A stretch of DNA of 64,000 nucleotides, taken from assembly GCA_021442155.1 (NCBI GenBank), contig CM038215.1:277748413-277812412 (forward strand), read 5' to 3'. Positions 49,901 through 62,504 of the stretch are shown one piece after another. A model generated the notes under the pieces. The model was given only the letters and a program-made list of their open reading frames with translations. It made no database searches and had not been told where the DNA came from. Position 1 is the stretch's first letter. Every line of letters begins with the position of its first letter. Source of the stretch: Cymbidium sinense. Lineage: Eukaryota > Streptophyta > Magnoliopsida > Asparagales > Orchidaceae. Both the position numbers and the translations under genes were made by a program.

Positions 49901-52900
49901 TTCCACAAACTCCTAAGCTTTGTCCAATCTTTCATTTAACCCCCACTCCTCATAACACTCATGTAGGGAATCAAATTTATTTATGAATTTTAAGAACAAA
50001 AATCTCTATAAATATAACAAAATCTAAAACCATCTGTTAAACTGCCTGAAGTGATCCTCATAATCATAAGCATACATAAGGTTGGATTTATTTTATTGTG
50101 ATGCTTGATTTTATTATAAGTATAAAAAATGTAGAGAACATTTAATTCCCTAATTAATATCCCTATGTTTTTAAGTATGTAATATGTGCTTGATTGGGGC
50201 TTGTTTGGTATTAAAGAGTTCATCATATGGAGATGTTCGATTAAACTACAAGTTTGCTAAAATCAAAATTTGGATAATTTTAAATTTAATTTTAAAAGTT
50301 TTTACTCTAACATTTCTCAAGATTCATGACTAATCAAATTAATTTTGACCTAACATATCAAATATAAATTGTGTTGTGTTTTCTCAATTGAAAAATTTAA
50401 GCTTTTAAGTTGAGACGAAATTAAGTGATACAAATTTGATATTTTATTTGGTTATAACATATTCTTGAGTTGGTACAGGATATATTTGAAATTCTAATAT
50501 GTTAATATTTACCACAAAAAAATAATTTCTTGAGTTGCCACACTAAAATTGATTTGGTCATTATGAATTTTGATTTAATTTTTAGATCCATATCGTGATA
50601 TTTCAGCTAGAAAATTCAATAATTGATCATAAAATATGAATTTAATTTGCAACTAATTTATAATTGATATATACTTTGATAAGGCCAACTCAATGACCAT
50701 CAACATTATGATAAATTTGATCATCGTTGCTTAAAACATGTCATGTCTCATGAACCTCGTCTACTAACTTGGGTTAACTTTGGTTAGCCTTAACAACAAG
50801 TATTCTTACCAGAACCGCTTTAGGTGACTTCACCTTAATAGTGAGCTTGGCATGCTCCTGAGTGATTTTCATGAATCACTTGCTCTTAAAAGGTCAACTA
50901 ATCATAAATATGATTTATATTCATCAACGGAAGGATTAAATCGTGCCTCCAAGATGCTTAGGTGTACAAAAATACATATGATTTTAATCATGATTCTCTC
51001 AACTATTGAATAACAACAAAAAATTATTCCCTTCCAGCTACAAGACAAGCTTGTTTTCATCATTCGAAGTTGGGACTCAAATAACAAACAACATAAAATA
51101 TGAAAAATAGTATGTATTTTTGTCGTGGAAAAGTAAATTTTTTTATATAAACTTCTTTACTTATTATTTTGCCTACCTATATCAATTAGCAAGCCACACA
51201 CTTTAACCGGTAATAAGATATAATTAAGGAGGAAAGATTTAAATAATCAATGATATGACCTATAAATATAAAAATAAAACCTCAAGACATTCTATGAAGA
51301 TATTGTAGAACCAATAATTTTATAGCTTGATGATGGGCAATTTATTACACCCATATGACACAACTCTTGCAAAATGTCAAAACAAATTTTATTTGAATTA
51401 CTTGCTAATATAAAGTATTTGAATAAAATATTCATTTTAATTTTAATTATTTTTATAATCAAAACTTTCTTTAATTATATTTCAAATAGATTTGGAGTGA
51501 TATTTCAAATCATTTTGATGCAATTGTTCATATAAATTTAATAAATATATCTTAATTTATAAGATATGTTTTAATCATTAAAATCCTTTATTAAAACTCA
51601 TTTTCTTGTGCAATATCTAAGAGGATCAAGTTAGCTCCAGTTTTGTACATCGGGGTCCCCTCAAACACAAAATTTATTCGGAACCCAACTTCAAATTACA
51701 ATCTACTAAGTCATGTGTCTGACTTATTAAGTTTTTAACAAACCAACTATAAAACTATGACCTATAGCATACATTTAAAGGATTTTCCAGCTAAATCAGT
51801 AATTATAGGAGATTCTAAGAAAAACTAAGAAAATTTCTAACACCTCTTTAATAGCTAATTTCATTTTCTAAACTATGAAAAATATTTTTTTAATATAGGT
51901 TCTAAACTACTTCAAATTCTTATATCTCCGAAGCAAAAATTCAAATAGAAATTCTCCAATCTTAAACTATCCTTTAAAACTTTCAACAACATTTTAAAAA
52001 CTTGAAATAGATCTCACCTTAGTGTGAGTTCTCTATATCCAAATCTTGTGTAAACCAAAAGTTACTATAAGTGATATTTTTTTTAAAAGATCATTACTTG
52101 TTCATCTTACTTTTGTTCATTTATATATATATATATTCTTGGAAGACTTTATAAACTTCTTCTATTTGCTTCTAATGTAGAGTTTTTGCATTAAAGGTTT
52201 CTTCCAACTCTCCCCTTGTCATATTAAGATGAAGTAATAGCATCAACATTTCTTACAAGCCTAACACATAAGAAGACCATTATTAAGCCTAGCAAAACCA
52301 ATGTCAGTTTTTCCACTAGAAAAGAAGATGATAAAGAGTGCTCTTCTTTAAGCTTTTATTTCCACTCTTAATTTATCTTGTGGGATATCAATAATATATT
52401 TTCAGGAGACTTATGATACCATCCAATCAACAACTTTCACTACTTTCACAACTACCTTATGGGTTTCATTTGAAGAATTAAAAAAATTCTCTTTGTGGCC
52501 TATTGGGAAGTGGTTATGAGCAAGTTGTGCTTAAGATTATATCAAATATTATCTACAAGAGGTGGTCACATAATTGTAGAAATTAATGTACATAAGAGTT
52601 AAACAAGCATGCATGTCAGAATCAAAGAGATCCCAACATATGAATATAACACATAGGAGATGCTCACTATTAGGAAAAGAAGATTTTACCATTGAATTAT
52701 CACTAGAAAAAATTTACTTATTCCTCATTCTCATCCTACTATTCCTTAGCCACCCGCCCCTCTAGTGAAAAGATTTTGTTGGCACCCTTCATCTCTCTAA
52801 TTTGGCCTGAAGCTCCATTCAAGCCTCTCTTTGTATACTAGAACTCCGATCATATCGTCCACATATTAATTCCACTTGATTATATGCTTCAGCTTCTCTT

Positions 52901-53703
52901 TCTCTTTTTTTTTCTAATATTTTTTCAAACTATAAAATTTCCTGAAAAAATGCATGTGTCCCTATTAAGATATGATTTTATAAATTGGATTCTTACTTGA
53001 AAAGTTTTTTTTTTTTTTGTAGTAATTAAATAGGATAAAATGTATATGAAAAATAAGATTCTTAAATATAAGTTTTATTTGGTTCTTTTAAAGAATTTAA
53101 AGAGAGAGAATGTTAAAGCTATGTTTGGTTTAATTAAATTGTGAGAGAAAAAAAATGGAAATAAAATATTATCATTAAATTATTTTTACTTTTTATTAAA
53201 TTTAAATTAAATTAAGTAATATTTTATTTCATTAAAAATTTTGAGAAGGAGTGTAAATAACAATGATCAAAGTAGTTTTCCTCACATATTGTATTATGGT
53301 TGTACATTATGCTAAACTTCATTTCAAAATTATTGGACTCATAAGATATAGCTATGAAATATTATTTTAATTAATAGATCAACTTAAGAATATGTATAAA
53401 GGATTGCTTCTTATTTTTTGAAATAAATTTGAGAAGTCATTTTTGATAATGAATATTGTTGCATGGTGGGATATTCATGCCAATAGAAGAAAAATTTTAA
53501 CATTTTAGCTTTTGAAGAGCCATCTTACACATAAATAAAGAAGAATTGTAAGCAACACAAGAGTTTTTCATTGAAACTAAGACCCAAAAGAAAAAAACCA
53601 CAATTGCTAATTAAATTGATTTAACTAGTATATGTCGTTATTTACTAATGATGCTCATCTTCATAATTGAGAAAGGTAGATAATGGATTCTATGATAGAA
53701 TTT
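49901..53703. repeat. Non-coding spacer of duplicated unit, copy C, with 3.6-kb deletion
   Basis: Aligns with 4,111-5,320 and then, from about 51,357, jumps to the equivalent of 8,905 (copy A) or 39,372 (copy B). The missing part includes the CACC-rich island. It continues to the equivalent of 10,958. No supported gene. Confidence 0.75.
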
Positions 53704-54740
53704 CATGGTTGGATTTGATTTGTGTTTGTGTTAGCATTCATTTAGGTGATAAGATGTAGTATAATATTATTTAGTAAGCACATAATTTTGAAAGGTATGA
53801 GTTGGGTTTGAGTTGTTGTATTTTATAAAAAAAATTTAGATGGCGTTTGTACAATGTCGATTTAAATTTGTTATGATTTATGCTTTATTCTACAAGAATG
53901 AGAGAATTTACTTATCCTTTGCTATGGAGGTGAACTACATAAATTCAAAGTTATGTGGGAGGTCAAAATCATCAAGGTTTCAGAATAAGACCTGAATTGA
54001 AAAAGAATTATGAGAACCATGCACATTGATTGATATAAATTAGTCTTACATGTCATTATCCGGGGTATAGAAGTACATAAATACAATGGATGAAAATAGG
54101 TAGTAGAGTAGAACTTGCTCAATGAGATAGAACGCCATCGTCCATATAATGTGAATAGTATGTGTCATGGATACTTTAGCATAAAATGTATATGTTTAGT
54201 GCATGTTACTTACATTTTTCTTGTAGGTTGCAGTACTCTTATTTTTTCCTTACTTTATTCTACAATTTTCCCTTTCATTATTTATAATTGTCAATGGTGA
54301 TTTGTTTTCTTCAATAATGATGGTGAGAGCATAAATGGTGTTTCATGCTAGAGGCCAATTTTGAGTAGTAGAGGTCCACCTAGCATAGCCAATGTGGACA
54401 ACATAGAGCCATACATCGTAAGTAATATTTAATTTATGTTTCTAGTACAAGAAATTTAATTTTGCTTAATGATATCGATCTAGCACTATTCTAAAGGCTA
54501 CGACTGCTTATCTGGTGGGCCATCACTGCGTAAGATTCATTGGGCTAGAGATTGTAAGGTGAAACTGGTTCAAAATATATCATGCAATGGTTGAGAGATG
54601 GTCTCAGATAACACCTTCAAAATTGTGAGATGATCGTGATGCTCGTGATGTCATATGATCGGTTTACATGTTGATGGGCCACCTATTATTGACAATTGTG
54701 ATTGGTGAAAGAATGGGCTAGAAAACAAGTTATTGACATT
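53704..54740 (+). pseudogene. Fragment of the PMD element inserted in copy C
   Basis: Matches 15,882-16,975 of the TIR element: intron sequence 'ACTCTTATTTTTTCCTTACT' at 54,233, a GTAAGTAATATTTAATTTAT donor region at 54,418, and the PMD exon piece GLHVDGPP(I)IDN (54,660-54,705). Many short replacements and gaps make it more decayed than the copy at 16,509. Neither TIR is included. It replaces the segment of the spacer that copies A and B have between the equivalents of 10,958 and about 11,790. The left junction shares TAGAATTT with both partners. It is non-coding now. Confidence 0.75.
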
Positions 54741-54749
54741 AGAGGTCAA

Positions 54750-55850
54750 TTATATCAACATCGTAAAAAAGCAACTATAGTCAAGAAATGAGATTGTAGT
54801 TTGGCAACAATGGTTGAACAATCATATTGGGTGTCGAAGGAAAAGTAACTATAGTCAAGAAATGATAGTTAGGTTTCCATAGTTCAAAAATCATAAATAA
54901 ATAATGATGGTCAAGTGATTGTAACTTGACAATGGTGGATCTAGCTACCATAATTGGGTGATGGTGGTTTTGTGATCATAGTTAGGTAACAATGAGTAGA
55001 CAACTGTAATCCGACAATGACAGTTGAGAGTATTAAATGAGTGATGGTGGTTTAGAAATCATTGTTAAATCACGGTGGTCGAGAGATCGTAGTCGAGCGA
55101 TGGTGTTCAAGTGATCATACTCAAGTAAATGTGGCCACTATAGTCAAGAAATGATGGTCCGGAGATAATAGCCTGGAGTTGATGAACAAATGAATGCAGT
55201 TAGGCAATGGTGATCTAGTTACCATAATCTAGCATGATAGTCAAGAGATCTAGTCAAGTAGTGGTGGTTAGGAAATTATAATCGAGTGTGGGTGGTTGGG
55301 AGATTATATAAGGACCATATTGGTAGGAAAATCGTAAACTAGCAAGTATAATTCATATGTCTTTGGGGAGTGACGAGGACTAGGAGACCATAAATGATCG
55401 AGTTGTACTTTGATGATAATGGTCAGGTGGAAATAATGTAATTATAGATGTCAAACATTAGTAATTTGATGGTGGCAACTTGATGATGGTGAAGGTCAAG
55501 CAACGGTCTAATGGTGATAATCAAGCGTTGATTTGAGGATGATTATAATGCAATAGTTGTCTAATAATGTCAGTCAAGCCACAATTAGCTAACAATAAGG
55601 GTTGAGTGATAGTGTTCAAATGATGGAAATCAAGAAAGGGTCCTATGTTGGATGTCAGCACCAGAAGTTTAACTGTAGTAATGAGACGTTGAGTAATAGC
55701 AAACTAATGACGATGGTGGGATAGTAGCATTCTAACAATGATGGTTTGATCACGGTGATCAAGCATTGGTCATTCAATGACTGGAGTTGGGTTAAGTCAA
55801 CCAAATGCCAGATTGAGGTATGACGGAGCTCTAAGGTTCTTAAAAATTTT
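54750..55850. repeat. 28-bp-type minisatellite, block C2
   Basis: Closely matches 11,790-12,790 in unit order, for example 'CAAGTGATCATACTCAAGTA'. Non-coding. Confidence 0.8.
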
Positions 55851-56322
55851 AGCACTATCCAATCTACCGATACGCCCGCCCCTTGTTCTTCTTATTTATA
55901 AAAAATAATGATCTATTTATAAATTTTGAGAGTAATATTCTTCATAAATATAACAAAATTCTTAATTATCCATTGAAAGGCCTGAAATGATTCCATTAAT
56001 CATAAAATATTTTTTGAATATATAAATGCATTATTGATGTTGATATTAAGGAATCATGGGCCTGCTAGATTCATCTTATTGAAACACTCAATTTAACTAT
56101 AAGAGTGAAAAATTAAAAAATTGTTTGTTCTTCAATTTCTATCCTAAAGTCATTGATTAAGCTTCGAGTGCTTAATTTGGGCTTGCTTGTGGTCCAATAA
56201 AATCACCAATGGTGTTGATGGGTTCAGGTGGGATAGCAACAAGATATTCAAGAGAACTTACGATACCAAAAAAAAAAAATTCAAAACAATGATTAAAGCT
56301 AAAAAGAATAAAAAATGACATG
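55851..56322. repeat. Post-satellite spacer end of copy C
   Basis: Aligns with 12,820-13,190 up to about 56,228, then briefly (56,229-56,268) with 9,706-9,750, then a poly-A run and filler up to the LINE. No gene. Confidence 0.6.
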
Positions 56323-56985
56323 ATCAACAACAACAAGGCTTTATCCCACTATGTGGGGTCGACTACATGAATCCTGCTTCTCTATTGTGTCTTATTATGT
56401 GTTAAATTCTCATTTAATTCTAATAAATTAAGGTCATTTTTCATACATCTTAACCAAGTCTTTTTAGGTCAACATCTACCTTTCTTAACGTAAGGCAAAT
56501 ATAGTACATTTACACTCCTAACCGGGTCATCGAATGGCCGATGCTTTATGTGGTCAAATCATCTAAAGCGACTCTCTCTAATCTTATATGTCACTAGAGC
56601 TACTCCAACATTTTCCCAAACATACTCATTTTGCATTTTATCTCTAAGAGTAAAGCCACTCATCCACCTGAGCATCCTCATCTTTGCAACACTTAACTTA
56701 ATCTTATGGTTCTCTTTTGTTGGCCAACATTATGCATCATAAATTATTGCAGGTTTTACCACCATCTGATAAAATTTTCTCTTAAGTCTAAGCAGTACAT
56801 TTCTATCACACAACAAGCCAAATGCATTCCTCCACTTCAACCATCTAGCTTGAATTCTGGTAATAACATCTCCATCTATTTCACCATCATTTTGAACAAT
56901 AGAGCCAAGATATCTGAAACGCTAACTCTTTTTGATGACTTGATCACCCAATGTCACAACACCATCATTTATTAAAGTGAATTGT
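56323..56985 (-). mobile_element. RTE-type LINE, 3' end of reverse transcriptase ORF, 5'-truncated
   Basis: LINEs copy themselves by target-primed reverse transcription and are often 5'-truncated on insertion. On the minus strand the sequence reads GDQVIKK, FRYLGSIVQNDGEIDGDVIT, RIQARWLKWRNAFGLLCDR, KFYQMVVKPA, VAKMRMLRWMSGFTLRDKM and RSRIHVVDPT, in the order of the C-terminal part of plant RTE-clade ORFs. It ends with a TTG-rich tail (ATCAACAACAACAAGG on the plus strand, 56,323-56,338), as RTE elements do. Stops occur (for example in the CWP-like part). The 5' truncation point, near 56,985, is also the place where the MULE 3' tail resumes. Plus-strand ORFs at 56,548 and 56,706 are shadows. 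Confidence 0.85.
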
Positions 56986-57590
56986 GGATTTATAGTGAAA
57001 TTAACTATTAGAAGGAAAGAAATGCAGTAAGGTCGACAAGTCATGTGGTGGTAGATGAGCATTAAAGAAGAACATGATATTTTCTCAAATATTTTATTTT
57101 ATATTTTATATAAGAATTGCCTCATATAGCAATTTTTTTTGCTTTTTGTTGCTCATATAACAACTGCCAAGGTATGTGCTAATGAGACAACTATAATTTA
57201 CATATTGTCAACTATAATTTTCTACAAGAATCAACTCTTATTTTACATAAACTCTTTTGCCAAGAGCCTCTCACCTTCAAGTGCACAAATTGCTTCCAAC
57301 CGCATTTGGAAACCTCAACTATTTATGCAAGTAATTCTCAGCAATGCCTTGTTGAAACCCTGCACTTAATTCAATTTGGTTTTTACTAAAATTGATTTAT
57401 AAGAAGTGTACAAAGGTAAGGCCATACCGCAATCGCAAGACACGATTCTAAGAAGCAAAGAACTACTCTTATTTATAATCAGTGTGCAATGATATGAAGA
57501 AACCAGGAAGCATTAAGATTTTTGATTGCATCAAAAACTAGCAAAAGCTTGTTATGGTGGAGGAAGCACAAGACTGATGAGGCTCCCTAT
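56986..57590. repeat. MULE 3' tail, third copy
   Basis: Matches 690-1,286 and 27,705-28,270 and carries the intact target sequence CCTAT (57,586-57,590) before the LTR. The transposase-coding part is missing, removed or displaced at the LINE junction. The ORF at 57,139-57,369 is interrupted in the other copies. Confidence 0.75.
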
Positions 57591-57605
57591 TGTTACGGAT
57601 AATAA

Positions 57606-57664
<59 letters not shown>

Positions 57665-58217
57665 GTAATATTATAATAACATTATTCTTAACATTATTAT
57701 TCTAATGTTATTATAATATAAATATTAGTTGTGTAACTTATAACATAAATTAAATAAATACAAATAAATTAATTCATAACATAAAATAATGACTAGTAAT
57801 GGCTATAAATCGTAATTAGGTAATTTAATATTGTGCTCTCATCCTTCACCTATAAATAGATGATAATGTGAGCTTGAATGACATGACAAATTCTAAATAT
57901 TCTCTCTTCCTTTCTCCATTCAGAATTTTTCTTATCATTCTCTTCATTTTATTTTTTGGTCAACAAGAGTCACGTGATTAATTTGAAGTTTTTCCGATCA
58001 GTCATGGTGCACACACGATCAAGGCAAGAGGACGGGTTGTATCTCATGAGTAGAAAAGAGAGCCGCAATTTGGTGCATCAAAGGCTTGATCTACTCTAAG
58101 GATAGTGTCATCGGCACACCTCCCAGGCTATTTCAATCTCACTACATTTATTTTTATTTGCTTTGTTTTGTTAAATTTATTTCATAATTGCCAATTTATT
58201 TTCTTATAGTTCTAACA
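57591..58217 (+). repeat. 5' LTR, third copy
   Basis: 627 bases, TGTTACGG...TTCTAACA, with proper TG/CA ends. It holds (AT)n at 57,609-57,661. A possible, poorly conserved primer-binding site (ATCTTAGAGTAG) follows at 58,218. Confidence 0.9.
57851..57858 (+). promoter_or_regulatory. LTR TATA box
   Basis: TATAAATA, conserved with 28,546-28,553 and 31,324-31,331 and again near 63,966; it would drive transcription of the Copia RNA. Confidence 0.55.
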
Positions 58218-58275
58218 ATCTTAGAGTAGATCAAGATATTTTCTTTATTTTAATTCTTTCATCAATTAAAAAAAT

Positions 58276-59081
58276 ATGTCTACACAAATATCGCTTCATC
58301 ATGATGATGTTAAGCTAAAAAAATTTATAGGAACACACTTTAAAAGATGACAAAAAAACTATATATTAGTTGACATGTTTAGGATTAATTTCTGGAATAT
58401 ATAATCCTCCTTCATTCGATCCTAATTCAGAAAGAGAAAATAATTCTTGTTTCGATGAAGGGTTAGGAAAAGGAAAGTCTTCACAAGAGATTGTTTTTCT
58501 TTGTCTTGGGTGCATTCTTAGTATTCTTTACGATCATCTTTATGACATGTTTTGTGCATCAACATCTTCTTTTGAGCTTTAGAAAGCAGTTGAATCAAAA
58601 TATAGAAATAAAGATGTGGGTCTAGAAAAATATTCGGTTGAATCATTCAATGAATATAAAATGAGTGATTCTAGAAAACGTATTAATTCAAGTAAATCAA
58701 ATCCAAGATATTATTCATGATCGAGAAGAACATGGCATAAGCATAACGGAAGCATTTATAGTTGCATCGATAATAAAAAAATTACCACAATCATGGAGTC
58801 AATTTTCACAAACACTTAGGCATAATAGAAATAAGATGTCTCTTAACGATCTTATTATTGCACTTAGAATAGAAGAAAACAAAAAAGAAAAGAGAAAACT
58901 CTCACTAAAATTGAATCTCAAACACAACAGAACGGAAAAGAGTAATTTTAAACAGAAAAAGTTCAAACCATTTAATAAAAAATTTATGAAACAAATTTTA
59001 CACAAGTTTAGCAATAAAAAAAAAAGCATAATGAGATTCAACCAACCATCTTGCAAAGGATTGTTATTATCGGAAAGATAA
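58276..59081 (+). pseudogene. Copia gag, third copy
   Basis: Starts ATG at 58,276, reading MSTQISLHHDDVKLKKFIG; a stop replaces the Trp of the RW motif. After several shifts a long open piece (58,665-59,081) reads VNQIQDIIHDREEHG, EAFIVASIIKKLPQSWSQF, RHNRNKMSLNDLIIALRIEE and a Lys-rich tail, which is the UBN2 gag domain. The zinc knuckle expected near 59,040 (CxxC-GHx-C) is unrecognisable. The minus-strand ORF at 58,799-59,131 is a shadow. Confidence 0.85.
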
Positions 59082-59201
59082 GACATCCAAAGGGAGTAAC
59101 AATACCTTTGAGTAAAATCGATCTCAACCATAAATTAATATAATCACTTCCAATGCCAATGATTCTCTTCCTTTGAGGATACACTAAGAGGAAGTGTAAG
59201 C

Positions 59202-60376
59202 ATGGGCAATAGAGCATTAGCTAGTATGGTTAGAGAAGGAGATATTGATCTAAAATTGACATCAAGAAAATATTTAAAATTATGTTCAGTTTTATGTGTA
59301 CCGAATATTAAGAGAAATTTAATTAGTGGTTTACTACTTGTTCAACATAGTTATTGTCTTGTTTTTGAGTCAAATAAGGTTATTATAACCAAAAGTGGTT
59401 CAATTATGGGTACGGGATATTTATGTAATAATTTATTTAAATTAAATTTATCATTTTCTAGCGATAAAGTGTTTTGATTAAATTCTTTTATTTCATTAAT
59501 TATTACTTCTAATATTTGGCATGCAAGATAAGGACATGTAAACTATAAAACAATTAAAAGAATGATGTATATAATTTTAATATCTAAAAATGATATAAAT
59601 AAAGATGTGAAGTGTGAAATTTGCTCTCAAGAAAACAAACTAAATAACCATTTAAATCTATTTCTTAAGTAAAATGATTTATTAGATCTTATTCATAGTG
59701 ATGTTTGCGATTTAAATGGTAATTTAACTAGAGGAGGTAACAAATATTTTATTACCTTTATTAATGAGTTTTCAAAATTTTGCTATGTTTATTTAGGTAG
59801 AACTAAAGATGAAATTTTTGATATATTTAAGAAATATAAATTAGAAGTGGAAAATCAATTATATAAGAAAATTAAAATTTTAAGATCAGGAGAATATATT
59901 TCACTTTTATTTAATAAATTTTATGAAGAAAATGGCATTATACATCAAGTTACTCCTCCAAATTCTCCTCAATCTAATGGAGTAACAAAAAAAAAATAGA
60001 ACATTCTTTGATATGGTAAATGCAATGCTAATTTCATCAAATTTGTCAAATAATTTATAGGATGAAGCATTATTAATTTTATTTTATTTTAAATAGGATT
60101 CCTTATAAAGACTCTAATAAAACACCTTATGAATTTTGGAAAAATAGAAAACCCAATTTGAAGTATTTAAAACTTTGGGGTTGTTTAGCTAAAATATCTA
60201 TTCCATAATGTAAAAAGAGAAAATTAGGATCTAAAATTGTAGATGGTGTATTCATTGGATATTCTCTTAATTGTCCTACTTATAGATTTCTTATCATTAA
60301 CTCCAATATTAGTGATATTTCTATTAATACAATTATTAAATCTAGAGATGCTACATTTTTTGAAGATATATTTCCT
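59202..60376 (+). pseudogene. Copia protease tail, GAG-pre-integrase and integrase, third copy
   Basis: Integrase inserts the cDNA into the genome. The open piece 59,202-59,477 reads VREGDIDLKLTSRKYLKLCS, VPNIKRNLISGLLL and SIMGTGYLC, the segment before the integrase. KCEICSQENK (about 59,611) is the second half of the HHCC finger. The core follows with DLIHSDVCDLNGNLTRGG (59,685; first catalytic D in HSD) and NKYFITFINEFSKFCYVYL. GIIHQVTPPNSPQSNGVTKK (about 59,938) normally holds the second half of the core, but the DRGGEY motif is reduced to RSGEY, so a catalytic acid is lost. The C-terminal region (60,060-60,370) is frame-shifted. Copy B has lost this whole part. Confidence 0.85.
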
Positions 60377-61486
60377 ATGAAAAATAAGATTACAAAATCT
60401 ATTAATCAAAAAGAATCTTCAATAGAAAATTATATAATAAATAATGATAATACTTTTTTAACTAACAACAATGAGGAAAATATTAGAAAAAGTAAAAGAA
60501 TTAGAAAAGAGAAAAATTTAGGTAATGATTTTTATTCTCTTTTAACTGAAATATTTATTTTAGAAAATGATCATACTACTTTTCATAAAGTTATGAATTC
60601 TATATATGCACCATTTTGGAAAGAAGCTATTAATAATGAAATAGATTCTATCATATCAAATAAGACTTGGGTAATTTGTGATTTACCTCCAAGTTGTAAA
60701 ACTATTGGATGTAAATGGATATTCAAAAATAAAAATTAAAATCAAATGGACCTATAGATAAATATAAAGCAAGATTAGTAGCCAAATGATATACACAAAA
60801 AGTAGTGTTGACTATTTTGATATTTATTCTCCGGTTGCTAGAATCTCTACAATTTATTTACTTTTAGTATCTTCAGAATATAATCCAGTTATACATCAAA
60901 TGGATGTAAAAACTGCATTCTTAAATGGTGATTTAGACGAAGAAATTTATATGGATCAACCTGAAAGTTTTATAGTAAAAGATCAATAAAATAAAGTTTG
61001 TAAATTAGTAAAATCTTTATATGGATTAAAGCAAGCTCCTAAACAATGACATGAAAAGTTTGATAAAGTAGTATTGACGTATGGATTTTTGAATAGTGAG
61101 TACGATAAATGTGTTTATATTAAAGTTGTTGATCATGATTATATTATTTTATGTCTTTTTTTAATGATATTTTAATTTTTGGTACAAATCTCAATATTAT
61201 AAATAATATTAAAGAATTTCTATCAACTCAATTTGATATGAAAGATTTAGGTGAAGCTAATGTAATATTAGGTATAAGGATTTATAGAAATGCAAATAAC
61301 ATTTCTATTACTCAATCACATTATATTCAAGAACTTCTTAAAAAATTTAACTTTCAAGATGTGAGTCCTGTAGGCACTCCATATAACTGTAGCTTACATT
61401 TTATAAATAATTTAGGTGATAGTGTATCACAATTAAAATATTCTCAAATAATTTATTGTCTTATGCATCTAGTAAATTATTCTTGA
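60377..61486 (+). pseudogene. Copia reverse transcriptase, third copy
   Basis: The open piece 60,377-60,739 ends with FWKEAINNEIDSIISNKTW and IGCKWIFKNKN. Then, frame-shifted, YSPVARISTI and VIHQMDVKTAFLNGDLDEEI (first catalytic Asp in QMDVKTAFLNG), SLYGLKQAPKQ and, after 61,151, DILIFGTNLNI and ITQSHYIQELLKKFNFQDV. The YVDD box is destroyed by a small deletion at about 61,160 (LCLFF followed by DILIFG), whereas it is intact in copy B at about 30,699. Stops occur at several points. Confidence 0.9.
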
Positions 61487-61489
61487 CCT

Positions 61490-62080
61490 GATATTGCTTA
61501 TACTGTAGGAAAATTGAGTAGATATACTAGTAATCCTAGTGAAACTCATTGGAAAGCACTAGAAAGAATTTTTAAATATTTAAAATGTACAATAAACTAT
61601 TGCATTCATTATAGTGGTTTTCCTATAGTACTAGAAGAATATTGTGATGCTAGTTGGATTGCCGATACTAGTGAAACCAAAGCTACTAGTGGTTATGTCT
61701 TCACATTTTGTGGTGGTGCAATATCATAGAAATCTACTAAATAAATATTAATCTCTAGATCTACTATGCAAGCAGAATTTATAGCACTTGATCTTGCTAC
61801 ATCTGAAGCCGAGTGGCTTAAACGTTTATTATTTTGTTTACCTTGTATTGAAAAACCTATACATGCTATTTTAATAAATTGTGATAACCAAACAATTATA
61901 GCAAAAGCAAAAAGTACAAAATACAATGATAAAAAATATCATATAAGATTAAGGCATGATTCTTTATATGAATTATATAAGAGAGGTGTTGTTACTTACC
62001 ATTTTATTTGCTCTGAGAAAAATATTGCAGATCAGTTGACGAAAAGGCTTGCAAAGACTTCTATATTGACATCATTATAA
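61490..62080 (+). pseudogene. Copia RNase H, third copy
   Basis: Reads PDIAYTVGKLSRYTSNPSET, WKALERIFKYLKCTI, EEYCDASWIAD and SGYVFTFCGGAIS, then from 61,766 MQAEFIALDLATSEAEWLKR, INCDNQTIIAKAKS and a C-terminal NIADQLTKRLAKT, ending at a stop at 62,080. The usual RST-EAEF appears as RSTMQAEF, which keeps the acidic residue. Stops near 61,730-61,745 break it. This is the best-preserved domain of the element. Confidence 0.9.
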
Positions 62081-62504
62081 GGGATGGGGTTAAAATAGTC
62101 ATCACAGTGGAAATGCAACTTTCAGATTGGAAACACCATGATAGAATGTTCAATGTGGTTAAAACAAAGCTGATCGAATGACTGGTAAAAGCACAACTCT
62201 AAATATTATAAATACCATCTTTATATACATTTGTGCTAAACTGTAATGAAAATAAGGTTGAGCTATAGCTCTTAATGAGATCAAAGACAAAAATTTTGCT
62301 ATATATTATAATTGCAGTATATATTAGAGATCTCACCTATATAAGTGTTGTAGTAATAGGCCGATGCAATGAGATCTTATTACATCCTAAAACACTTATG
62401 AATTGAGATGAAAGCATATGACCTTTAAAGTTCACCACTGAGTAGAACTTATAACGTGTTTCATATCGTGTGTATATCAAATGATACAATAAGTTATATA
62501 CTTA
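62081..62504 (+). other. Copia 3' untranslated region
   Basis: No coding. It follows the RNase H stop and continues after the TIR insertion at 63,550. Copy B has lost it entirely. Confidence 0.6.

Noticed and set aside
56548..56975. Two plus-strand ORFs of 64 and 89 residues
   Set aside because: They lie antisense to the LINE reverse transcriptase, whose motifs are on the minus strand.
58799..59131. 110-residue minus-strand ORF rich in Leu and Phe
   Set aside because: It is a shadow of the Copia gag on the plus strand.
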